From: Alphaproteobacteria bacterium
GTDB taxonomy: Bacteria > Pseudomonadota > Alphaproteobacteria > Rhizobiales > Hyphomicrobiaceae
Assembly (NCBI GenBank): GCA_018830445.1
Contig: JAHJSN010000045.1
Coordinates: 1 to 64,000, forward strand
Reading direction: 5' to 3'
DNA length: 64,000 bases
Part shown: in pieces, positions 48,448 to 57,729 of the stretch
Layout: the number at the start of each line of letters is the position of its first letter
Position numbering within the stretch: position 1 is the first letter of the stretch
The notes under the pieces: generated by a model
The model's database searches: none
What the model saw: the letters and a program-made list of their open reading frames with translations, nothing else
What the model was told of the DNA's origin: nothing
Program-made: the position numbers and the translations under genes

Positions 48448-48782
48448 GCTCTGATCGTCTATCCTGTTGAAAGTTCCGGTATCGCGGCGGCGAGGCAGCC
48501 GAAGCGGGTGAGGCCGCCGCCACTGCCGCCGCCAGCCTCGGCGCGGTCGATCCAGCGGTGCCAGCCGAGATAATTGGCGCGGTATTTCGTTCGCCGCGTT
48601 TTAATTGATGCGGCAGATTTGAATAACGGATTGGAGAAGTCTGGGCCGAAGCGCCGCCGACCAGGTGAAATGCCGGTGCGTTGCAGGGCGATCGGCGCTC
48701 AGGCAATGACGGCGGCAAAAGCATGCCGCTGTGCCGTGACGACGACACCCAGTTCCATCCAGCACGTGATCTCGTTCTGGCA

Positions 48783-49436
48783 TCATATCCGGACGAACGG
48801 CTGCAGCAGTCTCCCAGACAGACCATTGAGGCTCAAGGTGCCCTCCAACGCCACCAGACAGATGCAGGTTTCACCATCTTCGACCACGGGCTGGTGATCA
48901 ACGCTGCCGTCGGCCTCTTCGATATCTCCGGGATGGAAGCGGCCATGCTCATGGACATAGGCCCCGGTCAGCACCAGGGTCAGTTCCGTACCGGTGTGAG
49001 TATGATCGGGCATCCGGGTTCCAGGCTGCGCCTTCAAGAGGAACACCCGTGCACCGCTGTTGCCGGGGATCTCGAAATCCCGGCGATGGATCCCAGGTCC
49101 GATCCATTGCCAGTCACCTATTGCATAAGAACGGACTGCCCGGGGCAGGAACCGAACAGCCGTCGGAGCCGGCACGGTTGCTTGAGCCGATTCGACGGGC
49201 CTGCCGCCTTCATAGGCGATCCGGGCAAGCGCCCGCGACACGGCCCCGGGGTCGACAGGCACGGGCTTGATCGTTTCAAGCAGGCATCCACCGACCGTCT
49301 CCATAGTGTGCAGGTCTGCTTGGCAGGCCGGGCACACCTCTATGTGCGCGGCTACGACAATCGACCGGCCGAGGTCGAGGCTGCCGTTGGCAAGCTCGAC
49401 GAGGGTTGCGGTCGTGGGGTGATGGCCAATCGTCAT
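48783..49436 (-). CDS. chrR: ChrR family cupin anti-sigma factor
   Basis: The 217-residue protein has an N-terminal zinc anti-sigma domain with H-x3-C-x2-C (HIEVCPACQ, about residues 31-39) and a C-terminal cupin-like domain with the ligands HTHTGTE and a distal His (QP-rich SVDHQPV). In Rhodobacter ChrR holds the ECF sigma factor RpoE inactive until singlet oxygen breaks the complex. No sigma factor gene is found upstream or downstream, which is unusual. It is divergent from a lipid-modification operon expected in its regulon. Confidence 0.85.
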   Translation of the reverse strand: MTIGHHPTTATLVELANGSLDLGRSIVVAAHIEVCPACQADLHTMETVGGCLLETIKPVPVDPGAVSRALARIAYEGGRPVESAQATVPAPTAVRFLPRAVRSYAIGDWQWIGPGIHRRDFEIPGNSGARVFLLKAQPGTRMPDHTHTGTELTLVLTGAYVHEHGRFHPGDIEEADGSVDHQPVVEDGETCICLVALEGTLSLNGLSGRLLQPFVRI

Positions 49437-49606
49437 TGAAGTCCGGTCTCTGGCGGCTGATGCTTTCGAATTCCGAAACGACCGCCACCAATGGATGGAT
49501 CATTTCGCTCGCCATTTTTCTGGGCGCAGGTGTCATGTTCGCGACTGTCGGGCCCGATCATCCGCAAACGCCCATGAACTGCCGCGTTAATAGTCAGTTT
49601 ACATTG

Positions 49607-49636
49607 TGATCCAGTGGCATGACCGGCAGCGTAGGT
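49607..49636 (+). promoter_or_regulatory. Candidate RpoE/ECF11-type promoter of the lipid operon
   Basis: TGATCC (49607-49612) followed after 19 bases by TAGGT (49632-49636) resembles the published Rhodobacter RpoE promoter pattern TGATCC-N18/19-TAAGA. It lies 56 bases before the FAD oxidoreductase start. Function is inferred from the match and context. Confidence 0.5.
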
Positions 49637-49691
49637 TTGACCAGGATGCGCCCGGATCAGTCAGTTGCCGGCGCTTTGACAAGGGCGTGAG

Positions 49692-51056
49692 ATGCTATCG
49701 GGCGAAGGTGCTCCTCTTAAAATTGCAGTCATCGGATCGGGGATCTCCGGCCTGTCGGCAGCGTGGCTTCTCGGCAAGCGCCACAAGGTGACTCTGTTCG
49801 AGCGCGACCATCGCCCTGGCGGTCACTCCAACACCGTCGATGTGAAGCTGGCAAATGATGTTGTCCCTGTCGATACTGGTTTCATCGTATTCAACGAGCC
49901 GGCCTACCCTAATCTGACGGCATTCTTCCGGCATCTGGAGGTGGCAACCGCTGCCACCGACATGAGCTTTGCCGTCTCGCTTGGCGGCGGCAGGACCGAA
50001 TACGCTGGCGGTACGCTCTCCGGACTGGTGGCCCAGCCGGCAAACCTTCTGCGTTCGCGATACTGGTCCATGCTGCTCGACATCGTGCGCTTCTATAAGA
50101 CCGCACCGGGTTTGGTCGGCACCGCTGCGGCGCATGACATGACGCTTGGCGACCTGCTCGAAGCAGGTGGATTTGGCCACGCCCTTCGCGACGATCACAT
50201 CCTGCCGATGGCCGGTGCAATCTGGTCGGCTCCGGCAACGGCAATGCTCGATTACCCTGCGCTCTCGTTCGTGCGGTTCTTCGAAAACCACGGACTGTTT
50301 AACCTCGCGCGACGCCCCCTTTGGCAAACGGTGGTCGGCGGCAGCCGCCGCTACGTCTCCCGCATCTTGGATGATTTCTCCGGCGACGTGCGGCTCGGCT
50401 CGCAGGCGGTCCGGATCCGGCGGACTGCTGCTGGCGTGAGCGTGATGGTGGCGGGAGCCGAGGCCGAAGCTTTCGACCACGCGGTGATCGCGACGCATGC
50501 CGATCAGGCAATCGAAATGCTGAGCGATGCTGACGAGTTCGAGCGTCGGTTGCTGGGCGCGTTCCGCTATACGCGCAATCGGGCCGTGCTGCATTCCGAT
50601 CCGGCCTTTATGCCACGGCGCCGCCGCGCATGGGCAAGTTGGAATTATCTGACGACGGAAAGCGGCAGCAACGCGCCGCACTCATCAGTGACCTATTGGA
50701 TGAACCGGTTACAGCCGCTCAACACCGACGCAGGGCTGTTCGTGACGCTAGATCCGCCAGCGCAGCCAAAAGCAGCGCTCATCCATCACCAGGAAATCTA
50801 CGAGCATCCCTTGTTCGACGCAGCGGCACACCGGGCCCAACAGCAGCTTTGGTCCTTGCAGGGTGTTCGCCGCACCTGGTTCTGCGGCTCATATTTCGGA
50901 GCCGGATTCCACGAAGACGGACTGCAATCGGGCCTGGCTGTTGCAGAGCAGCTGGCCGGTGTGCGCAGGCCCTGGCAGGTGGCCGGTGAATCTGGCCGCA
51001 TCTTCCTCGGCCCGCCCGCCGGACTGCGTTCGGAAATTCTCGAGGCAGCAGAATGA
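49692..51056 (+). CDS. FAD/NAD-binding oxidoreductase (amine oxidase-like) of the lipid operon
   Basis: The 454-residue flavoprotein has an N-terminal Rossmann FAD motif (IAVIGSGISGLSAAWLLG, then the ERDHRPGGHS box) and belongs to the NAD(P)-binding, amine oxidase/protoporphyrinogen oxidase-like family. Such genes sit beside a DUF1365 gene and a Cfa-type methyltransferase in ChrR-dependent regulons, where the enzyme may oxidise or desaturate a methylated fatty acyl chain. It overlaps the DUF1365 gene by four bases. Confidence 0.88.
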   Translation: MLSGEGAPLKIAVIGSGISGLSAAWLLGKRHKVTLFERDHRPGGHSNTVDVKLANDVVPVDTGFIVFNEPAYPNLTAFFRHLEVATAATDMSFAVSLGGGRTEYAGGTLSGLVAQPANLLRSRYWSMLLDIVRFYKTAPGLVGTAAAHDMTLGDLLEAGGFGHALRDDHILPMAGAIWSAPATAMLDYPALSFVRFFENHGLFNLARRPLWQTVVGGSRRYVSRILDDFSGDVRLGSQAVRIRRTAAGVSVMVAGAEAEAFDHAVIATHADQAIEMLSDADEFERRLLGAFRYTRNRAVLHSDPAFMPRRRRAWASWNYLTTESGSNAPHSSVTYWMNRLQPLNTDAGLFVTLDPPAQPKAALIHHQEIYEHPLFDAAAHRAQQQLWSLQGVRRTWFCGSYFGAGFHEDGLQSGLAVAEQLAGVRRPWQVAGESGRIFLGPPAGLRSEILEAAE

Positions 51057-51901
51057 CCCGCCGTTCAAGACTCTACGTCGGCCACGTCATGCATCGCCGT
51101 CTCAGGCCGCGCCGGCACGCGTTGCGCTATCGCTGCTTCTGGACGCTGATCGATCTCGATGAACTCCCCGCTCTCGGGCGTTCGTTGCGTTTGTTCGGCT
51201 ACAATCGCCTGGCGCCGATCAGTTTTCACGCCTCCGATCATGGCGACGGCAGGCCCGATAATCTGCGCGGCTACGTCGACGCCAGGCTTTCCGACGCCGG
51301 GATCGACATCGGCAGCGGCGCCGTGCGGCTCCTCTGCATGCCCCGCGTCGCAGGCTATGCGTTCAATCCGCTCAGTATTTTCTTTTGCTACGGGCAGGAT
51401 GCAGCACTTCGCGCCATCCTCTGGGAGGTCAATAACACCTTCGGGGAACGCCACAGTTATCTCATCGAGGCGGCGGCAAATTCGAGCGGCCTCGTCGAAC
51501 AGGAATGCGCCAAGGAGTTCTTCGTTTCCCCCTTCCTGGACCAACCGCTCACCTATGCCTTCCGCGTCAGCGGGCCAGGTGACGACGTCTCGGTGGTCAT
51601 CAACACGAATGACGAACAGGGGCTGCTGCTGGTCGCCGCATTGTCCGGGAAGGCTCGCGAAATGACCGATTCCAACCTGCTCGGCATCCTGGTTCGCCAG
51701 CCCTTCGTAACGCTGAAAGTAACCGCGGCAATTCACTGGGAAGCCCTGAAGCTTTGGCTGAAGGGCATCGATCTGCGACACAAACCGCCGCCGCCGCGCC
51801 AGTCTGTGACGGTCGTGCGCCCCAGCCCGGCGATCGCCTGCACGCCAGTAATGTCATCCAACGAGCGAGCAACCCCAGCAGAATGCCAAACGACACAATG
51901 A
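51053..51901 (+). CDS. DUF1365 protein
   Basis: The 282-residue protein matches DUF1365 (GHVMHRRLRPRRHALRYRCF at the start, then NPLSIFFCYGQDAALRAILW and EVNNTFGERHSYLI). Its reaction is unknown. It is translationally linked to both neighbours (four-base overlaps), so it works in the same lipid pathway. The C-terminal 25 residues look unstructured and overlap the start region of the methyltransferase. Confidence 0.9.
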   Translation: MTRRSRLYVGHVMHRRLRPRRHALRYRCFWTLIDLDELPALGRSLRLFGYNRLAPISFHASDHGDGRPDNLRGYVDARLSDAGIDIGSGAVRLLCMPRVAGYAFNPLSIFFCYGQDAALRAILWEVNNTFGERHSYLIEAAANSSGLVEQECAKEFFVSPFLDQPLTYAFRVSGPGDDVSVVINTNDEQGLLLVAALSGKAREMTDSNLLGILVRQPFVTLKVTAAIHWEALKLWLKGIDLRHKPPPPRQSVTVVRPSPAIACTPVMSSNERATPAECQTTQ

Positions 51902-53148
51902 CCCGATACGACCGACCGCAAGCAACGGTAGCGCAATCCCCCGTCCACCTCGCGCCCGGCAGGCCGGCGGCAATTTTCAGGAATCTGCTGCCTCAGCGGT
52001 GCACCGCCGGTCAGCTGACAATTCGCCTGCCCTCGCATGATGAAATCGTGTGCGCCTCTCCTGACCCAGGTCCGCATGCGCATATCGATATTCGGCGTTG
52101 GCGTGGATTGCGGCGCATTGCGCTGGGCGGCAATCTCGGCTTCGCGCAGGCCTTCATCGATGGCGATTGCGCGTGCGGCGATCTTCACAGTCTGTTTGCC
52201 TGGGCGCTTGCCAACGACAGCGTTGTTTCACGGTTCGGATCGGGCTCCGCATTGCTGCGTTGGCTTGCCCGCCAGCTGCACCGGATGAACGCCAACACGC
52301 CTCGCGGCAGCCGTCGCAACATCGCGGCGCATTACGACCTGGGCAATGAGTTCTACGAAAAGTGGCTCGATGCCGGCATGAACTATTCATCGGCGCTTTA
52401 CACCTGCGATCATGACGCCTCGCTGGAGGCCGCGCAGACCGCAAAGCTCGACCGCGTTATTGAACTCTTGGATCTGCAGGGCAGCGAGCGGGTTCTAGAG
52501 ATCGGCTGCGGGTGGGGTTCGCTTGCCGAGCGGTTGCTCGCGCGGCCGGTCGCAAGTATCACCGCACTCACCTTGTCGCAGAGGCAGCTCGAATTCACCC
52601 GCCGGCGACTGGCGCGCGCACATGAGGCCGGACGCGCCGACGTGCGGCTGCAGGACTACCGGCACGTCGAGGGGGCCTACGAGCGCATCGCGTCCATCGA
52701 GATGCTGGAAGCCGTCGGGCAACGCTACTGGCCGCTCTATTTCGACACCTTGCGGCACCGGCTTGTGCCTGGCGGAATTGCCGTGCTGCAGGTGATAACG
52801 ATCAGGCCGGATCGCTTTGACGCCTACGCCCGCGATCCGGATTTTATCCAGCGCTACATTTTTCCCGGCGGCATGCTGCCGACCGTCCCCATCCTCAAAC
52901 AACAAATCGCCAACGCAGGCCTGGAGCTGGCTTCAATGGAAAACTTCGGGCAGTCATATGCCAGGACGTTGACCGAATGGCAGTCGAGGTTCCTGTCCGC
53001 CTGGCCACAGTTGCAGGTCATCGGCTTCGACGAGCGCTTCCAGCGCATGTGGACCTACTATTTCACGTACTGCGTGGCGGGTTTCCAGGCCGGTGAACTC
53101 GATGTCGGACTTTACCGCATCGAACGCCCGAAACTTTCGGCGGATTAA
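51898..53148 (+). CDS. Cyclopropane-fatty-acyl-phospholipid synthase-like methyltransferase
   Basis: The 416-residue SAM-dependent enzyme has an N-terminal Cfa helical part with AHYDLGNEFYEKWLDAGMNY. The SAM motif VLEIGCGWGSLAERLL is followed by the IASIEMLEAVGQRYWPLYF and YIFPGGMLPT blocks that define the Cfa family. It transfers a methyl group to the double bond of membrane phospholipid acyl chains. The start ATG 51898 overlaps the DUF1365 stop (ATGA); ATG 51883 is an alternative. The gene ends the operon. Confidence 0.92.
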   Translation: MTRYDRPQATVAQSPVHLAPGRPAAIFRNLLPQRCTAGQLTIRLPSHDEIVCASPDPGPHAHIDIRRWRGLRRIALGGNLGFAQAFIDGDCACGDLHSLFAWALANDSVVSRFGSGSALLRWLARQLHRMNANTPRGSRRNIAAHYDLGNEFYEKWLDAGMNYSSALYTCDHDASLEAAQTAKLDRVIELLDLQGSERVLEIGCGWGSLAERLLARPVASITALTLSQRQLEFTRRRLARAHEAGRADVRLQDYRHVEGAYERIASIEMLEAVGQRYWPLYFDTLRHRLVPGGIAVLQVITIRPDRFDAYARDPDFIQRYIFPGGMLPTVPILKQQIANAGLELASMENFGQSYARTLTEWQSRFLSAWPQLQVIGFDERFQRMWTYYFTYCVAGFQAGELDVGLYRIERPKLSAD

Positions 53149-53351
53149 GCAGGCTCGGATGGCGAATAAGGGGGAGGCACATTCCCGCGCGGCGAAATCC
53201 GCCGTGTGACCCCAGTGTGACCCCAGAGAAAATTGGCGGTGGCGAAGAACCCGAAGAGCCCAGCGGGCTATGTCGCCCCCGTTCTGCGACCCATGTGCGA
53301 CCCGCGCCAAATTGACGAAATCGCAAAACCCTCGCAAACCCCCGGAAACAT

Positions 53352-53427
53352 TGGTGCCGCTTGCGTGACTCGAACACGCGACCCCGTCATTACGAATGAC
53401 GTGCTCTACCAACTGAGCTAAAGCGGC
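53352..53427 (-). tRNA. tRNA-Thr (CGU)
   Basis: A complete 76-base cloverleaf on the minus strand has 7-bp acceptor stem GCCGCTT / AAGCGGC and anticodon loop TTCGTAA with anticodon CGT. The T-loop GTTCGAGTC is present and CCA is encoded (53352-53354). The 200 bases downstream (53149-53351) hold short direct repeats of a GTGTGACCCC type and no gene. The 290 bases upstream (53428-53717) show nothing supported. Confidence 0.95.
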
Positions 53428-53717
53428 AACCCAACACGACCTTGGACCGTCAACACAAGCTTGCGCAGTGTTGAGCAAAGGAAGTGTTGGTATTCAGCAA
53501 CTCATATCCGCCCGGCAGTGCCAGACGCGATTCGAGGGTTGTTTATCGCAGTTCGGCGATCCGTCAAAGCGCCTTGTCAAACCGCAAGGGCCAGCGGATC
53601 TCCGGCTCGACCGCAACCGAAGACGCCGGAATATAGCCTGCGAACCCCGATTGCAACCCCTCTTTGAATGGCTCGTTTCGCCGCTTCGAGCAATTCGCCG
53701 CGCTGATACGGCGAACG

Positions 53718-55799
53718 TCAAGCCGCCCCGTGCCGGAACGGTTTCATCGGGCCGGTAGGCACATCGGAGACTTCGCCTTCCGGACCCGGATCGTCAGGCG
53801 CGCGCGGCGAAATGAAAATGCGCGCTTCCCCGGCCGTGGAACGGGCTGCTTTCTGCGGCTGGAGCTTGCCGCCACTAGGCTGAGCCCCGCGCGCGGCCAC
53901 CGCGGCAGACCTCTGCGGCCCACCGGCTGGCGCTGTCGCATCCCTCGTCGGGTGTGAGCCGTCCGGCTTTGCCGCCGTTGCCGTAGCTCTGCCTGCGTCC
54001 GGCGAGCCTGCGGGTTCCACCGGGCCGGTTGCCGCCGTGACAGGAGTTTCGGCGACAACGTCGCTCTTCGCGGCCACTTGCGTCGCACTGCCTTTGCGGG
54101 ATTTGTCGGTTTGTGCCTCACCGACAAGCGCCAGCGGCGTTGCAGACGCCTGTAATTGGTCATCGCCGTGTCCCGCGTTGGCTTTTGCAGGACGCTCGGC
54201 GGCTTCCGCCTGATTGTCGTTTCTGGGTGGCGGAGCCGTCGCCGCGACTTCTGAATTGGGCTTCTCGGCCGCGGGCTGCGCTGCAACCGGTGCTGGTTCC
54301 TCGATGACGTCCGCATCGACGACTTCGTCTGCCGCAACCGGTTTGGCCGGAACGTTTTTGGCGAAAGCAGGCTTGCCGTCCGCGCCCTTTTCGTGTCCGC
54401 CGGATTTATCTTCCGGCGGCGTCACGTCTTTGGCGTCAGCGGCGACTTCGAGAGGCGCCCCGAGCGCCACCAGTTCTTCAAGCTTGCGCGCAACGATTTC
54501 GTCGGCTGTCTTTTCCATGCTTTCCACCGGCACGCGCCAGGCGAAGGCATCGAGCGCGCCGGTCACCGGCGACACCGCAGCCCACTGTTCGGAGACGATG
54601 CTGTCGGCCGTCCACGCCGGGTCGCGTGGCGCGTTGACGGCACGCGCCAGCCATTCGCGTACCCGGCCCTTGTCGCCGTGCTCCTCGCCCTCGATGCGCG
54701 CCATCAGCGTGCAGGCGCGCTGCGTCAGCCGGCTCTCCATCAGCGGCGCGAGTGCGTTGCGTGCCTCGGCATAGTCCTTGGCCTCGATCGCCGCGTTGGC
54801 CACCGCGATGGCGCTTTCCGCCGAATGCGGATTGAGTTGTGCGAGCTTTTTCACGCGGTCGAGCCGGTCGCGCGGACTGTCGCCGAGTCGCGCGTAGGCA
54901 TATGCCGTGGCAAGGTCGGGATGCGGCGACTTCTGCCAGGTCTGCTGCAGGATCCTGGTTGCCTTGGGCGTCGATCCACGCGAGGCAAGAAGCCTGCCCG
55001 CGATGGCGCCGGCGGGCACCAGGTCGGCCGCCAGCTTGTGTGCGTCGAGGGCCAGATTGAGCGCGCGTTCCGGATCCTTGTCTTCGAGGTCCTGCGCCTG
55101 CGCGGTCAAAAGCACCGCCCGGCGACGTTCCGCGCTTGCCTTTTCGACATGACCGTTCTTTCTGGCGACGGCGAGTGTCTGCAGCGCGCCGGCCCAGTCG
55201 TGGCGCTTGCACTGCAAGTCGAACAAAGCATCTACCGGCCAGCTCAACGACGGGTTGAGCGCCATGGCGCGCTCGGCAAACTGTTTGGCGGCTTCGGTTT
55301 CGCCTTCCCGCTCTGCTTCGAGAAACAGCCCGCGCATTCCGAGCAGTTCGGTATCGGTTGAGGCGAGCATCGATTCGTAGATCCGCCGCGCGGTTGCGCG
55401 GTCGCCGGACAGTTGCGCCGCCTGCGCCCGCAACAGATGCGTCAGCGGTTCGTTCGGCATCGACTTGCGTGCCTGGATGGCATACTTCGTCGCTGTCGAG
55501 CGGTCGCCGGCCCCGATCGCGATCATGCCCGATGAAAGTGCGTCGAGCCCGCGCTTCTGCCGGCGCTTGTTGAAATAGCTGCCGATGGTAGCCGGGCTTT
55601 CCCACAGGTGCCGCAGCAGCGACCAGGCGGCGAGCACGGCGCCGCTCATGAGCGCCAGCGCGACGACGGCGTGAAATACGCTGATCTTCAGTTCATACCC
55701 TTCCCAGTTCATGATGATCTGGCCGGGATGGTCTGCAAGCCATGCAAGCCCGCTGGCAGCTGCGACGATAAAGGCGAGGAAGATGATGAGTCGGATCAT
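53718..55799 (-). CDS. HemY-domain TPR protein
   Basis: The 693-residue protein begins with two membrane helices (about residues 3-20 and 40-60), then the HemY N-terminal domain and a series of tetratricopeptide-like helices to about residue 420. Beyond that is a long low-complexity tail rich in Ala, Pro and Lys (residues about 440-680). Proteins of this kind are encoded near hemC/hemD in alphaproteobacteria; their role in heme synthesis is not settled. The gene follows the mitofilin-like gene by 15 bases in the same operon. Confidence 0.88.
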   Translation of the reverse strand: MIRLIIFLAFIVAAASGLAWLADHPGQIIMNWEGYELKISVFHAVVALALMSGAVLAAWSLLRHLWESPATIGSYFNKRRQKRGLDALSSGMIAIGAGDRSTATKYAIQARKSMPNEPLTHLLRAQAAQLSGDRATARRIYESMLASTDTELLGMRGLFLEAEREGETEAAKQFAERAMALNPSLSWPVDALFDLQCKRHDWAGALQTLAVARKNGHVEKASAERRRAVLLTAQAQDLEDKDPERALNLALDAHKLAADLVPAGAIAGRLLASRGSTPKATRILQQTWQKSPHPDLATAYAYARLGDSPRDRLDRVKKLAQLNPHSAESAIAVANAAIEAKDYAEARNALAPLMESRLTQRACTLMARIEGEEHGDKGRVREWLARAVNAPRDPAWTADSIVSEQWAAVSPVTGALDAFAWRVPVESMEKTADEIVARKLEELVALGAPLEVAADAKDVTPPEDKSGGHEKGADGKPAFAKNVPAKPVAADEVVDADVIEEPAPVAAQPAAEKPNSEVAATAPPPRNDNQAEAAERPAKANAGHGDDQLQASATPLALVGEAQTDKSRKGSATQVAAKSDVVAETPVTAATGPVEPAGSPDAGRATATAAKPDGSHPTRDATAPAGGPQRSAAVAARGAQPSGGKLQPQKAARSTAGEARIFISPRAPDDPGPEGEVSDVPTGPMKPFRHGAA

Positions 55800-55814
55800 G
55801 ATTTTCTTTCCGCC

Positions 55815-57623
55815 CTAGTTGGTGCCGGCAAGCGACGATTTCAGCTGTTCTTCGAGCGCCGCCAGCGCCTGATCGACACTATGCCGGTCGCGGACTTTGT
55901 TGAGCCAGCCTTCAGCGGCCTGCTTGCCTGCCGCAGGCAGTTCTTCGGCAAGTTTCAGGACGTCGTCGAGCCGGCCTGCGGCAAGCGCGGATTCCATCCG
56001 CGCTACCGTTGCTTGCGAACTCTTGTCGTCGGCGTCGTGGCTGACCTTGCGGATCTTGACGACAGAGCGCGCATTGGCCAGCAGCTGGTCGAGCACCGAA
56101 TCCCCGGCAGGTGCCGAAGAGGCTTCAATGATCGCATCCGCAACCGGGCTGAACATCGACTGCAGCTTGGCGACGGAAGCAACCCCCAATGACTCGAACG
56201 GCTCCAGTTTTGCAACATCGAGAATCCCGCCGGCAGTCTGCTTCACCTGCGCCAACTCATCTGCAAAACCCTCGCCGCGTTCGATCGCACGCGTCAGCCC
56301 GCCAAGTTCGAGGGCAAGCACGATGCGCTTCGCATTCTGCGCACGGTTCTTCTCCGCCGAAACGACGTTTTCCACCTGGCCCTGGAGGGTCGCGACCTGT
56401 TGGGCGACCGGATTGACCGCCTTGTTGACGTCGTCGGGACTTGCAAGCTTTGCGAACTTCGCGGTGACGTCGCCTTCAAGGCCGGTCAGCTGGCTTGAAA
56501 TTTTTGCGGTTTCTTCCTGCACGACGCGCAAGGTGTCTCCGATCCGCGCGGCGTCGGCCTTGACCGTTTCAAGCTGCTGGCTCAGTCGTGCCGTATCATT
56601 GGCGACGCCCGAGAGCTGCCGGTCCATCCGTTGCGTGCCCGAGCGTGCCGCCTCGCTCGACTCGGCCACCTTCGACAGACGCGCTTCGATGTCTTCGCCG
56701 ACACCGGCGCGCACCGCCGCGATCTGGTTCTTCAGGGTTTCTTCAAGATCGGCCATGCGTCCGGTCAGGGAGGCAAGTCTCGGCACCACGCCGCTGTTCT
56801 TGTTGCTTTCCGCGAATGCCGTCATTGTTGCGAGCTGCTGTTCCAGTTTGCTCAAGCGCTCTTCTGGAACGTTGCCGGCCTGCCCTGCGCTTTCGCCAAG
56901 TGCGGCGGCTTTCTGGGAAAGATCCTCCTGCGCTGCCTTCAGCGCGGCCACCGACTCCTGCATCGGTTCGAGTGCGGCGAGTCTGGCTTCCGCGTCGGCA
57001 AGCTTCTGGCCGAGCGCCTCTGTATCCGTGCTGCCCGGCGCGCCTTGCGCACTCTCCAGTGCCGCCAGCCGCTCGCTAAGCTTGGCAATGCCGGTGTCCG
57101 ATTTCGAGGCTGTTTGCGAAAGTCCAAGACCGGTCTTCAACTGCGCGATCTGCGGCTGCAACGCGTCCGCGCCAAGCAGCATCAGGAAGCCGCCGACGAG
57201 ACCGGCGACGAGATGGCTGAAGAACGAACCGATTCCCGAGCCGGACCGTTGGCGCGCAGCCGTGGCGGTGGCGGCCGGTCTTGCCGACGTCGATGAACCA
57301 GCGGGCGAAGACGCCGCGGCGCCCTTCGCGGCTGTGTCTGCGGTTTTGGTATCGCCAGGCTTTGCAGCTTCGGCCGGCTTGTCGGATGCCGAAGCGGCTT
57401 CTGCGGCTTTCATCTCGGCGGCCTTGACGCCCGGCTTCGGCACGGAGGTATAGGTGCCCGGCGTGCTGCCTGAAGTTTCCGGCGCTGCCTTGGAACTGTC
57501 GCCCGCTGAAGCGCTTTTGACTTCCGTCGCCTTCAGATCGAGCGTTGCATGGGGCTTCTTGCCGCCGGCTTGATCCGGCGGGCTGGACGGTTTCTTGCCT
57601 GGGGTGAATTTCTTTTGCGACAT
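55815..57623 (-). CDS. Mitofilin/Mic60-like inner-membrane protein
   Basis: The 602-residue protein has an Ala/Lys/Ser-rich disordered N-terminus (about 1-130), one membrane helix (about 131-152, FFSHLVAGLVGGFLMLLGAD), a very long coiled coil (about 175-430) and a conserved helical C-terminal domain (about 440-590, mitofilin signature region). In alphaproteobacteria the homologue shapes intracytoplasmic membranes, and it is the bacterial ancestor of the mitochondrial crista-junction protein. It lies in the hem operon, as is typical of the class. Confidence 0.88.
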   Translation of the reverse strand: MSQKKFTPGKKPSSPPDQAGGKKPHATLDLKATEVKSASAGDSSKAAPETSGSTPGTYTSVPKPGVKAAEMKAAEAASASDKPAEAAKPGDTKTADTAAKGAAASSPAGSSTSARPAATATAARQRSGSGIGSFFSHLVAGLVGGFLMLLGADALQPQIAQLKTGLGLSQTASKSDTGIAKLSERLAALESAQGAPGSTDTEALGQKLADAEARLAALEPMQESVAALKAAQEDLSQKAAALGESAGQAGNVPEERLSKLEQQLATMTAFAESNKNSGVVPRLASLTGRMADLEETLKNQIAAVRAGVGEDIEARLSKVAESSEAARSGTQRMDRQLSGVANDTARLSQQLETVKADAARIGDTLRVVQEETAKISSQLTGLEGDVTAKFAKLASPDDVNKAVNPVAQQVATLQGQVENVVSAEKNRAQNAKRIVLALELGGLTRAIERGEGFADELAQVKQTAGGILDVAKLEPFESLGVASVAKLQSMFSPVADAIIEASSAPAGDSVLDQLLANARSVVKIRKVSHDADDKSSQATVARMESALAAGRLDDVLKLAEELPAAGKQAAEGWLNKVRDRHSVDQALAALEEQLKSSLAGTN

Positions 57624-57729
57624 GGAGCAGGTAACCTTTACGCAACGACTCTACGCGAGTTCGATCAGTCCGCTTTACACCTGAGCCTCATAGGCTCGGT
57701 TCCGGGCGTAATCTACTGGGTGAGCGGGG

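Noticed and set aside
49460..49609. 49-residue plus-strand frame with one hydrophobic helix between chrR and the oxidoreductase
   Set aside because: It could be a tiny membrane protein, but there is no clear ribosome-binding site and its stop overlaps the candidate promoter.
53149..53421. Plus-strand frame that runs through the tRNA-Thr gene and ends like an integrase tail
   Set aside because: It is antisense reading of the tRNA plus repeats of GTGTGACCCC type; no integrase domain is present, so no attachment site is claimed.
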